From positions 434,001-498,000 of the forward strand of contig CBDCOW010000003.1 in NCBI GenBank assembly GCA_965219875.1: a stretch of 64,000 nt of DNA, given 5' to 3'. Below, piece by piece: positions 25,276 through 33,187 of the stretch. This DNA is from DAOUKH01 sp965219875. GTDB taxonomy: Bacteria; Chloroflexota; Dehalococcoidia; SHYB01. The notes beneath the pieces are model-generated. The model was not told where the DNA came from, searched no databases, and saw only the letters and a program-made list of their open reading frames with translations. How positions within the stretch are numbered: position 1 is the stretch's first letter; each line of letters starts with the position of its first letter. The position numbers and the translations under genes were made by a program.

Positions 25276-27663
25276 ATGAAGGAAGCCGACGAGCACCGGC
25301 GGGAGATGGAGGCGCTGCGGGAGCGGCTGACCAGGTTGAGCGAGGCCAGCCTGCGCGTCAATGAAAGCCTGGACCCGGACACGGTGCTGCAAGAGGTCAT
25401 GGACAGCGCCCGGTCCTTGACCGGCGCCCGGTTCGGCGGGATTACGGCCTTCGACGAATCGGGGCAACTGCTGGAGTTCATCACCTCCGGTCTGCCTCCC
25501 GAAGAGCAGCAGCGGATGTTGGACCTGCCGGAGGGTCCGGCGCTCTTCGAGTACTTCAGCTCGATTCAAGGCTCTCTGAGATTCGGGGACGTCGCCAGCC
25601 AGATGCGGTCGCTGGGCTTTCCCGACCTGCCGATCAAGACCCTGCTGGGAGCGCCGATGCGTCACCGGGGCGAGCACGTCGGCAATCTCTACGTGGCCGA
25701 GAAGGAAGGCGGCCGGGAGTTCACCCGGGAAGACGAAGAGACGCTGGTGATGTTCGCGTCCCAGGCGACGATGGTCGTGGTCAACGCCCGCAGGCACCGG
25801 GACGAACAGCGGGCCAGGGCCGATCTGGAGGCCCTGATCAATACCTCGCCCGTGGGCGTCCTGGTGTTCGACGCCACGACCGGGGCCCTGGCGTCGCTGA
25901 ACCGGGAAGCGAGAAGGATCGTCAACGACCTGCATACGCCGGGCCGCCCCCTGGAGCAGCTCCTGGGCGTGCTGACCTTCCGGCGGGCCGATGGGCGGGA
26001 GATTTCCCTGGAGGAGTTCCCCCTGGCGCAGGCGCTGAGCACCGGGGAGACGGTGCGCGCCGAGGAGATCGTCATTCAAATCCCCGACGGGCGGAGCGTC
26101 ACCACCATCATCAACGCCACGCCCATCCACTCGGAGGAGGGTCAGGTCGATTCCGTGGTCGTGACCCTACAGGACATGACGCCCCTGGAGGACCTGGAAC
26201 GGCTGCGGGCCGAGTTCCTGGGCATGGTCAGCCACGAGCTGCAAACGCCGCTGGCCTCCATACGGGGCTCGGCGACCACCCTGCTGGACGACGAGCCCGA
26301 CCTGGACCCCGCCGAGATGCGCCAGTTCCACCGGATCATCGAACGGGAGGCCAGCCGGATGCGGGGCCTGATCAGCGACCTGCTGGACGTGGCGCGCATC
26401 GAGACGGGCACGCTGCCGGTCGCTCCCGGACCTGCGGAGGTGGGCGTCCTGGTGGACGAGGCCAGGAACGCTTTCCTGAGCGCAGGGGGCGGGAACCAGC
26501 TCCTTATCGACCTGCCGCCGGACCTGCCCTGGGTCATGGCGGACCGGCGGCGCATCGTCCAGGTCCTGGGCAACCTCCTCTCCAACGCCGCCACTCACTC
26601 GCCGGAGTCGTCCCCCATCCGGGTGGCCGCCGCGCGGGAGGACATTCACGTCGCGGTCTCCGTGGCCGACGAGGGCAGAGGCGTGTCGGCCGAGCGCCTG
26701 CCCCACCTGTTCCGGAAGTTCTCCCGGAGCGGCGACGAGGACCTGGGGCGCGGTCTTGGGGGTTCGGGGCTGGGCCTGGCCATCTGCAAGGGGATCGTGG
26801 AGGCGCACGGGGGCCGAATCTGGGCCGAGAGCGACGGAGAAAGTCTGGGCGCGCGGTTCACCTTTACGATTCCGGTGCTCGTGGAGGCCGGGACTGACGC
26901 GGCAGCCGGACCCGCCCGGCTCTCCGCCCCCTCGCGGCGGTCGGAGCGTGGGCGGAAGCGCATACTCGTCGTGGACGACGACCCGCAGGCGCTCAGGCTC
27001 GTCCGCGACGCCCTCTCCAAGCTGGGTTACGCGCCGATAGTGACCGCCGACCCGGAAGCGGTGGGACGCCTCATGGAGGAGGAGAAGCCCCACCTGGTGC
27101 TGCTGGACCTGATGCTGCCGGGGACCGACGGGATCGAGCTGATGAAGGGCATTTTCGATATTGCCGACGTGCCGGTCATCTTCCTGTCGGTGTACGGTCA
27201 GGACGATGTCATCGCCAGGGCCTTCGATGCGGGGGCTGCCGACTATGTGGTCAAGCCCTTCTCGCCGACGGAGCTGGCGGCGCGGATCAGGGCGGCCCTG
27301 CGCCGGCGGGGTGCCGCCGCCCGGCCCGAACCCACGGGACCCTATGTACTGGGCGAGTTGACCATCGACTACGCCGAACGCAGGGTGAGCGTCGCCGGTC
27401 GTCCGGTCCGGTTGACCGCCATCGAGCACCAGCTGCTCGTCGAGCTATCGGTCCACGCCGGTCTGGTATTGACCCACGACCATCTGCTGCAACGGGTCTG
27501 GGGCCTGGGAAGCTCCGGCGACTCGCGGCCGCTGCGCACCACCGTGAAGAACCTCCGCCGCAAGCTGGGCGACGACGCGGGGAGCCCCAAGTACATCTTT
27601 ACCGAGCCGCGCGTCGGCTACCGGATGGCGAAGGGGGAAGGCCAGGGACAGGAGGGAGAATGA
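25276..27663 (+). CDS. GAF-PAS histidine kinase fused to response regulator (REC-wHTH)
   Basis: This 795-residue protein reads in order: coiled-coil start; GAF-like domain (~30-180); PAS-like domain (~190-300); HisKA with SHELQTPL (His320); HATPase (~415-540, DEGRGVS and GGSGLGLAI); receiver domain with DDD and phospho-acceptor Asp611 (LLDLMLPG); and an OmpR/KdpE-type winged helix (~690-785, ending EPRVGYRM). Kinase, receiver and DNA-binding output are on one chain, so phosphotransfer could be internal and the protein could act as a self-contained transcription regulator. It is cytoplasmic, with no membrane segment. GGTGGAG precedes ATG 25276. Its target genes are not evident. Confidence 0.92.
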   Translation: MKEADEHRREMEALRERLTRLSEASLRVNESLDPDTVLQEVMDSARSLTGARFGGITAFDESGQLLEFITSGLPPEEQQRMLDLPEGPALFEYFSSIQGSLRFGDVASQMRSLGFPDLPIKTLLGAPMRHRGEHVGNLYVAEKEGGREFTREDEETLVMFASQATMVVVNARRHRDEQRARADLEALINTSPVGVLVFDATTGALASLNREARRIVNDLHTPGRPLEQLLGVLTFRRADGREISLEEFPLAQALSTGETVRAEEIVIQIPDGRSVTTIINATPIHSEEGQVDSVVVTLQDMTPLEDLERLRAEFLGMVSHELQTPLASIRGSATTLLDDEPDLDPAEMRQFHRIIEREASRMRGLISDLLDVARIETGTLPVAPGPAEVGVLVDEARNAFLSAGGGNQLLIDLPPDLPWVMADRRRIVQVLGNLLSNAATHSPESSPIRVAAAREDIHVAVSVADEGRGVSAERLPHLFRKFSRSGDEDLGRGLGGSGLGLAICKGIVEAHGGRIWAESDGESLGARFTFTIPVLVEAGTDAAAGPARLSAPSRRSERGRKRILVVDDDPQALRLVRDALSKLGYAPIVTADPEAVGRLMEEEKPHLVLLDLMLPGTDGIELMKGIFDIADVPVIFLSVYGQDDVIARAFDAGAADYVVKPFSPTELAARIRAALRRRGAAARPEPTGPYVLGELTIDYAERRVSVAGRPVRLTAIEHQLLVELSVHAGLVLTHDHLLQRVWGLGSSGDSRPLRTTVKNLRRKLGDDAGSPKYIFTEPRVGYRMAKGEGQGQEGE

Positions 27664-27819
27664 GTGCGAGTGCGATCACTTATCTCATTCCTCCACGGGT
27701 CGTCGCTGACCCGTTGGACCCACTCGCTACGACTGCTTCCAATTGGCCTGACAGTCGGATTGAGAGTGGTGACTGAATCTCGGAGAGGGAGCAATTAACA
27801 AGGAAGGTCGTAAGGACAA

Positions 27820-28668
27820 ATGAGCAGCATTCAATCTTGGAATACGGTTAGCAATGCCGGGGCCCTCAAACTATTCGAATCTTTAGCCGAGGCAGCGTGG
27901 GATTGGCTAGACTACGCCAGGCGACTGAGTCTCGGTTTCTCAGAAGACACCATAACCGACTTGACGGCGCTTCAAATTGCGCGAAGTCGTCCCAATGGAA
28001 TCAGCGTTCAGACAGTTTCCAAACGGAAGGAGCGGCGCGTCGGATTCGATTGGCTGTGGGTGATTCGTAGGCCCGCGCTGCCTCCTCACGCATATGTTGT
28101 CCAAGCCAAGAAACTGAGACTCCGGCAATCCATGTTCTATTCATACGGAACGCTGAAATATCCACCGCGTCCACCTTACCAAATAGATGCTCTCGACAGG
28201 TTCGCTAAGAAAATCGGCGCGACTCCACTATATTGCTTCTACAACAACCTAGACTCTGGGACGGCAGCAAGCCACTGGCATTGTCGTCAACAGCCGCAAC
28301 CAGATGTTCCCCAGATGGGATGCACACTCGTCGCCCTGGATGCAGTACGGAAGATTCACAATAGTCCAGGCCCAAGAACATTCTCCTCGGTTCACTCGGA
28401 TCCTGACGCCGTTCCTTGGCGATGTCTGTTTCACCCAGCCTGCACTACATTCGGTATACACAACGTTTCCACCCAAAACTCTGAAGCCATCAACAGAGGC
28501 AGCAGCTCCGCTGACTCCCTGTCGGAACTAACGTCGGTGGACGATGACACAATAGACATCGATGACATCATTCGCCAACTTGACTTGGAAGATTTCGTAG
28601 ACAGAAATGCTACGGATAGCTTTGTTCCCATTCCAGAAAGAATACTTTCTGTTCGATTGGAAGACTAG
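27820..28668 (+). CDS. Nuclease-like protein, DUF6615-like
   Basis: This 282-residue soluble protein is distinctly AT-richer than its neighbours. The N-terminal half has SEDTITDL, then a basic stretch and GFDWLW (Asp77), followed by VVQAKKLR (Gln95, Lys97). An Asp-then-Q/E-x-K pattern on adjacent strands is typical of restriction-endonuclease-like folds, and the arrangement resembles DUF6615. The C-terminus is acidic (DDDTIDIDDII). It sits between the kinase gene and a partial copy of that kinase's tail, so it looks inserted. A defence role is plausible but inferred. Confidence 0.6.
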   Translation: MSSIQSWNTVSNAGALKLFESLAEAAWDWLDYARRLSLGFSEDTITDLTALQIARSRPNGISVQTVSKRKERRVGFDWLWVIRRPALPPHAYVVQAKKLRLRQSMFYSYGTLKYPPRPPYQIDALDRFAKKIGATPLYCFYNNLDSGTAASHWHCRQQPQPDVPQMGCTLVALDAVRKIHNSPGPRTFSSVHSDPDAVPWRCLFHPACTTFGIHNVSTQNSEAINRGSSSADSLSELTSVDDDTIDIDDIIRQLDLEDFVDRNATDSFVPIPERILSVRLED

Positions 28669-28739
28669 TCATCCTATGCTCTTCTCTAGGCCTGCTGAAG
28701 CCGCGAATGGGCAATGATCTGATCCAGCGCAGCTAGAGT

Positions 28740-28823
28740 AAACATCTTCGCAAGCTGGGCGACGACGCCCAAGACCCCAAGTACATCCTGACCGAGCTCC
28801 GCGTCGGCTACCGGATGCCGTAG
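28740..28823 (+). pseudogene. Remnant of winged-helix response-regulator C-terminus
   Basis: The 27 codons read HLRKLGDDAQDPKYIL then TELRVGYRMP before a stop. They align with the end of the fused kinase (RRKLGDDAGSPKYIF...EPRVGYRM at ~27554-27630). No start or upstream domain remains. The fragment shows that a second, diverged copy once lay here. Confidence 0.8.
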
Positions 28824-28849
28824 GGGAAGACGCAGGAGCAGTTAGAGGA

Positions 28850-29807
28850 ATGACGATCACAATCATGAACGGTGGAAGAAGGATGTCGCACCCCGACCTT
28901 GACGTCGTCACCGGCGCCTTCAGCTGCACAGGCAGGTATGTGACCCGTCGTCTACTTGACCAAGACGTCCGCGTCAGGACGCTGACGCGCAGCCCGGATG
29001 CGGAGGACCCCTTCGGCATGGCTGGGTGGAGGCGGCCCCCTTGGACTTCTCCGACCCCGATGGGCTGTGCCGCTCGATGCAGGGAGCGGGCGTCTTCTAC
29101 AACACCCACTGGGTGCGTTACGCGCATGGCCGAATCACCTTCGACCTCGCGGTCGAGAACACCGGGACGCTGTTCGAGGCCGCCAGGAGGGCTGGCGTCG
29201 GCACGATAGTCTACTTCTCGGTGACGAACCCATCCTCTGAGCCTGAGCTGCCCTATTTCAGAGGCAAGGCACAGGTGGAGGATATGCTGAAAGGCCTCGG
29301 AGTCCCCTACGCCATCATCAGGCCTACCCTGGTCTTCGGGGTCGGCGACCTGCTGCTCAACAACATGGCCTGTGCGCTGCGGCGCTTTCCCGTCTTCCCC
29401 GTCTACGGGAGCGGCGACTACCCCGTCCAACCCGTCTACGTCGAAGTCCTTGCGGCCCAGCCTGTGGAGGCCGGCTCGCAGGGCGAGAGCTCCGGTTGCC
29501 GACGCTGCCCGGGCCGGACACGTTCTCTTTCGAGGCCCTGCTTCGCCTGCTAGCCTCCTCAATGGGCGTCCGAAGGTGGTTCCTACACACGCCTCCGCGC
29601 GTGGGTCTCGCCTTGACCGGGCTGGTGGGCCTGCTGATGCGTGATATGGCGCTCACCCACGACGAGGTTGTCGGTCTCATGGATGGCCTGCTGACATCGA
29701 GCGAACCGCCGACCTGCACGACCACGCTGGCCGACTGGCTGGCAGAGAACGCGGACGGACTGGGGAGACGGTACGTGTCAGAACTGCGGCGCAACTGGCG
29801 GAGGTAG
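28850..29807 (+). pseudogene. NAD(P)-binding epimerase/NmrA-like pseudogene
   Basis: Three successive frames each hold part of one short-chain, NAD(P)-binding protein. Frame one (from 28850) has the nucleotide-binding start (VVTGAFSCTGRYVTRRLL). Frame two (from ~29020) has the middle (GAGVFYNTHW, YFRGKAQVEDMLKGL, IIRPTLVFG). Frame three (from ~29496) has the C-terminal helices (GPDTFSFEALLRLLA to ELRRNWRR). Shifts lie near 29020 and 29470-29500, with a few residues apparently lost at the second. Two independent shifts argue for a real pseudogene rather than a single sequencing error. Confidence 0.8.
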
Positions 29808-30014
29808 GGACAGCGAGGCGGTGGACAGACTCCGGGGTCTCTCGGATTGGAAAACGAGGGGTCAGATGGAGGATCAGGGAAGTTCGCAACAGGCGATGCT
29901 TCCAGTTCATGCTTTGTCACGGTGCTCTCCTCGGTAGCAAGAGAAGCCACTCTTCCTTCGAGGGTGAGTCCGCAGTCAGTGGCCAATGTCAGGCCAGGGG
30001 TCTAGGCCGCGGGA

Positions 30015-30680
30015 CTACCTCCGCCTCCGCCCGTATACGGTAAACTGCGTGTCAAAGTTGGCATTGATGGCTAGTCTCTTGGTGCCATCGTGTCCGATTC
30101 GAAAGACCCCAACCCTCCCGTCGTAACCAAGAACCATCACGACAATGCTGTGCCCGGCTTCCACCATTGACTCTGGCGTGACGTCCGGCAAGCTGAGGAG
30201 TCGCTCGGTCTTGAGGATGACCTCGAACGGTTCCTGTTCCCCAATCGGCCTATCTATGACGATCATCGTTGACACGAGGGCAAGGAGATCAGGAAAGTCT
30301 CTCGTCACCGTTGACCATAAGATTTGAGGATCAATGTTCCAGAATGCATGTGCCAAACGGGACCGCATTCCCTTCAGACCCTGCCAGGTGTCCCCATTCA
30401 ATTCGATGAGCTCGGGATAGATTCTCTTGTTGATATCGTCTAGTTTGACAATGGACTCCTGGACGTTTTCGGCATATTTGGCAAGAGCCCAAAACAGATC
30501 GTTGGATTCGTCCATGTCGGAGGGAGACAGACGTTCAGAAAGGCTGACTGCCCTTCCCGCTTGGTCCCGCATTCGTTCCAGCCACACCTTGACCTCGGCT
30601 ACCATCCCCTCAGTCATCAGCGGTTGCTTCGTAGCGTGTTTCTTATTCTGCCTTCCGCGGCCTTTGTTTCGCTTAGCCAT
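30015..30680 (-). CDS. HEPN-domain protein (candidate RNase)
   Basis: The start is taken at ATG 30680 (MAKRNKGRG); a longer frame would overlap the preceding gene. The 221-residue protein has a basic N-terminus, a helical core (SNDLFWALAKYAENVQES...) and GMRSRLAHAFWNID, with Arg106 and His111. This fits the R-x4-6-H motif of HEPN ribonucleases of the HepT/DUF86 type. About 80 residues of beta-rich C-terminal domain follow. HEPN proteins cleave RNA in toxin-antitoxin, abortive-infection and CRISPR contexts. It is the last gene of the minus arm after XRE and ImmA/IrrE. No MNT-type antitoxin is adjacent. Confidence 0.65.
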   Translation of the reverse strand: MAKRNKGRGRQNKKHATKQPLMTEGMVAEVKVWLERMRDQAGRAVSLSERLSPSDMDESNDLFWALAKYAENVQESIVKLDDINKRIYPELIELNGDTWQGLKGMRSRLAHAFWNIDPQILWSTVTRDFPDLLALVSTMIVIDRPIGEQEPFEVILKTERLLSLPDVTPESMVEAGHSIVVMVLGYDGRVGVFRIGHDGTKRLAINANFDTQFTVYGRRRR

Positions 30681-30769
30681 TTGGCACAATATCACTGACG
30701 CGGACTTCTCAGGTTCATAAGGAGTTTCCTGGGGCCACCAGCGTTGCACAGTAGGGAGTCCGGAAACAC

Positions 30770-31819
30770 CTACTGCAAGTGAGCAATCGCCCAAACCTCT
30801 TCGTCGCCGATCTTCATTGCCTCGAAGTGGATTTCCCCGTAGCCGATGGGCCCTCCTGAGCTCGTCTCCCAGGCGTAAAGTGCCTCAGTCCCCTCTTTAG
30901 GCTCCCCCCACTCATCATGGAAGCCTAGCGTCACAATGCTGGAATCGGGGACCCGCATATTCGGGTGGAACCGTATCCCTAGGTCTTCTGCCGAAGGGCT
31001 GTATGAGCCATGCCTCACTCGCAGCTTGTCCTCGGGGGGTTCCTCGGGGAGGAAGGACATCTGGGGATTGTTTAGTCTTCGCACTTCAGAGGCCTTCAGG
31101 CCCATGTGGCACTGCAGGAACCAAACCGGAGAGGTAACGTACCGCAAGCAGGCGTTTGCCGTGGCTTCCCGGCTGGCGTCCGGTGCGATCCGTTCGCGGA
31201 CCCTGTCTATTACATCAAAAGTGAAGCGGCCCTCCCGCGCGCACTCCTCCTTCACAACGGGCTCGAACATATCGGGGAAGAAGGCCAAAGTGGCGACCAC
31301 GCGGTCGACCAGGGCCTCCCCGGGTTCGGGCCGGTGTTGCCTTGTCCGGCGAAAGGCGAAGGCCAGCTGTTGGCCGTCGAGAAGGCGGTGGACGATTTCG
31401 TGCCACTTGCTCCAGTATCGGCGGTATCCATGCCATCCTTGGCAGTTGATTATCGCCCAGTACTCCCGGTGCCAGGGCTTTGGGTCCAGGCGACGAATGG
31501 TAATGGCGTCCGTGTCTCCACGGAATTCGGTCTTCATGTCGCCGATGACGGCCTTCTGGACGGGCGCCTCCTCCCCAAGAACTGCATCAATTTCCTCTTC
31601 GGAGTTCACTTCGGTGATGCTCAGATTCAGTGAAGCAGCAAATTCAGCCACCAGGTCGCTTAGGGTCGGAGGTGTGCCATGAGCAGCCACCCAGGCTCGG
31701 AGCCGCGTAAGGCAATGGTGAACGATCATGTCCTCAAAGTTGCCGGCTGAGCCGAGGCGCAATTCCTTAGCAACGCGCTTGAGCTCCAGCTCGTAGTTGT
31801 CGTTTCGGGTCCTGCTCAC
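30770..31819 (-). CDS. ImmA/IrrE-family metallopeptidase
   Basis: This 349-residue protein contains WSKWHEIVHRLL, the HExxH zinc motif (His140, Glu141, His144). Downstream is GEALVDRVVATLAFFPDMF, matching the third-ligand helix and the ALLMP-like segment of ImmA/IrrE. The family cleaves or releases partner XRE repressors, for example ImmA on ImmR or IrrE on DdrO. Here the gene overlaps the XRE gene by four bases (ATGA). That strongly suggests a protease-repressor pair controlling this locus. The C-terminal ~150 residues are an uncharacterised, possibly sensory, domain. Confidence 0.85.
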   Translation of the reverse strand: MSRTRNDNYELELKRVAKELRLGSAGNFEDMIVHHCLTRLRAWVAAHGTPPTLSDLVAEFAASLNLSITEVNSEEEIDAVLGEEAPVQKAVIGDMKTEFRGDTDAITIRRLDPKPWHREYWAIINCQGWHGYRRYWSKWHEIVHRLLDGQQLAFAFRRTRQHRPEPGEALVDRVVATLAFFPDMFEPVVKEECAREGRFTFDVIDRVRERIAPDASREATANACLRYVTSPVWFLQCHMGLKASEVRRLNNPQMSFLPEEPPEDKLRVRHGSYSPSAEDLGIRFHPNMRVPDSSIVTLGFHDEWGEPKEGTEALYAWETSSGGPIGYGEIHFEAMKIGDEEVWAIAHLQ

Positions 31820-32241
31820 TTCGCATCCTCCAGGAAAGGCTTTACCCTCTGATAAAGGAAGCGCCAGTCTTCTTTTGCCTTCGTCGCCTGTGGGCCACCG
31901 CCCCGACGGGCGACAATTGATTGTTCGATTGAGAGAAGCGTCATCGTCTGTCGATATGTCAGTCCTTCTTCTTCGGCGAGTTCGCCGAGACTCCTAGGGA
32001 CCTCAATCGAAGGCGGCTGATATTCCTTGGGCGACCCTCCCCTGAGCAGATACTCTACCGACGCATTGAGGGCATCGGCCACCTGGAGTAGGCGTCTACC
32101 GCTAATTCCGGATCGGTCTTGTTCAACCTCCCAGATGAAGCTCTTCGACAGACCAGAACGGTCCGCTAGGCCTTCAAGGGTAAGGCCCAGTTCGTTCCGT
32201 ATGTGGTTGATCCTCCGGCCCACAGTATCCAGTTGCGACAT
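31816..32241 (-). CDS. XRE-family HTH repressor
   Basis: This 141-residue protein has an N-terminal XRE/Cro HTH (INHIRNELGLTLEGLADRSG, then LSKSFIWEVEQDRSG and LLQVADALNAS). The C-terminal helical part is the likely target of the ImmA/IrrE peptidase encoded next. It is divergent from the ubiquitin-like operon, and a palindrome in the intergenic promoter (32264-32277) is a candidate operator. It probably represses both arms until inactivated. Confidence 0.9.
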   Translation of the reverse strand: MSQLDTVGRRINHIRNELGLTLEGLADRSGLSKSFIWEVEQDRSGISGRRLLQVADALNASVEYLLRGGSPKEYQPPSIEVPRSLGELAEEEGLTYRQTMTLLSIEQSIVARRGGGPQATKAKEDWRFLYQRVKPFLEDAK

Positions 32242-32260
32242 AGTTTCCCCGCTTTCAGCC

Positions 32261-32289
32261 TTGACATACCGGAATGTAGGAAATATACT
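32261..32289 (+). promoter_or_regulatory. Near-consensus sigma70 promoter of the Ubl operon
   Basis: TTGACA (32261-32266), exactly 17 bases, then TATACT (32284-32289). It points toward the ubiquitin-like gene and would start transcription at about 32296. Confidence 0.8.
32264..32277. promoter_or_regulatory. Candidate XRE operator palindrome
   Basis: ACATACCGGAATGT is a 14-base dyad with one mismatched base pair. It overlaps the -35 box and spacer of the Ubl promoter, where a bound repressor would block RNA polymerase. It lies 23 bases from the start of the xre gene. Confidence 0.55.
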
Positions 32290-32295
32290 GATTTT

Positions 32296-32424
32296 ATGGA
32301 AGCGCTTGGTTCATCACTCTCGCTCCTATGGTACAGCCCGGACTTCCAAAACGCAAGCTGGGACATAGTTAGAGCAAAGGAGAGAGGGCGGCGATCCAGC
32401 GTGTCTGCTCCGGAGCTCCCATAG
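32296..32424 (+). CDS. Possible leaderless 42-codon ORF
   Basis: An ATG falls at the predicted transcription start of the Ubl promoter and opens 42 codons (begins MEALGSSLSLLWYSPDF) ending 68 bases before the Ubl gene. There is no ribosome site, so translation would need a leaderless start. It could be a small protein, a leader peptide or chance. Confidence 0.25.
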   Translation: MEALGSSLSLLWYSPDFQNASWDIVRAKERGRRSSVSAPELP

Positions 32425-32492
32425 TGGGTGCTGCGTATGGCAGACCGAAATCTACATACGGCAGGATGGCCGTAGGATGAGGAGCTTGAGGA

Positions 32493-32741
32493 ATGAGTAC
32501 AGACGGAAAGATCACGTTGAAGGTGGCGACTCCGGCAGGCGTGTACGAGAACACATTTGAGGCGACCCTGAAGGTCCGTGAGGTGGTGGAGATCGTCGTC
32601 AAGGAGAAGGGCCTGCAGAAGGGGGACACCTTCGAGTTGGCCTCCGATGGCGTTCCGCTCGACGATGACCGCCCGATCGGGAGCTTCGGCTTTGAGGACG
32701 GGACGGTCCTGGACCTTGTTGCTTCGGGCTCGGCGGTGTAA
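32493..32741 (+). CDS. Ubiquitin-like modifier protein
   Basis: This 82-residue protein has a beta-grasp layout: strand 1 (KITLKVATPAG), strand 2 (VYENTFEATL), helix (VREVVEIVVKEKGLQ), then strands FELASDGVPLDDDRPIGSFG and TVLDLVASG. Ubiquitin has the same order, including the DGVPLDDDRPIGSF turn that resembles ubiquitin's GKQLEDGRTLSDY region. The C-terminus is SGSAV, without Gly-Gly, so conjugation would use another C-terminus or require trimming. It is the first gene of an operon with E2-, JAB- and E1-like proteins, matching the position of BilA in Bil defence operons. BilA in characterised systems is often longer, so this may be a single-domain variant. Confidence 0.82.
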   Translation: MSTDGKITLKVATPAGVYENTFEATLKVREVVEIVVKEKGLQKGDTFELASDGVPLDDDRPIGSFGFEDGTVLDLVASGSAV

Positions 32742-32743
32742 CG

Positions 32744-33187
32744 GTGGCAACGGTCGAAAACCTTGCCGTCGAGCGCCAGATCGAGGCGGTGAGGGAGAAC
32801 GCGGAGCTCCACGGTTGGCCCTTCGAGCGGGTCGGCCCACGCTGCTTCCGTGTCACCCTCACCGCCCACAACGACGACATATACCAGGTAGAGGTGGAGT
32901 GCGAGGGCTTCCCCGTGCGGCCAGCCGCGTTTCACTGGAGCAACCAGGAAACCAGCGAGATGGACGAACCTGCCGACTCTCCCGCGCCATACGGCTTCTT
33001 CCATTCCACAGGTCGGATCTGCGCACCCTGGAACCGCCTTGCCTCGACGGAAGGCGGGCCTCACCGAGAGTGGGTTCAGGCTAATTGGATGCAGCAGCCT
33101 GAAACCAAAGGCACGGTCACGTTGGCCGCGATGGTCACGCGCCTGCACCACGAGCTGCGCAGCAAGCAATACGGAGGGCGGCGGTAG
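32744..33187 (+). CDS. E2-like ubiquitin-conjugating protein
   Basis: A GTG start two bases after the Ubl stop gives 147 residues. The core has an N-terminal helix, the strands FRVTLTAHNDDIYQVEVECEG (cited in two halves: FRVTLTAHND, IYQVEVECEG), a Pro-rich turn (FPVRPAAFHW) and HSTGRICAPWN, with Cys93 as the likely thioester cysteine. A Trp-rich helix follows (REWVQANWM). This is the layout of bacterial E2/UBC-fold proteins (BilB-like, or the E2 part of Cap2). It would accept the Ubl from the E1 encoded downstream and pass it to a target. Confidence 0.82.
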   Translation: MATVENLAVERQIEAVRENAELHGWPFERVGPRCFRVTLTAHNDDIYQVEVECEGFPVRPAAFHWSNQETSEMDEPADSPAPYGFFHSTGRICAPWNRLASTEGGPHREWVQANWMQQPETKGTVTLAAMVTRLHHELRSKQYGGRR

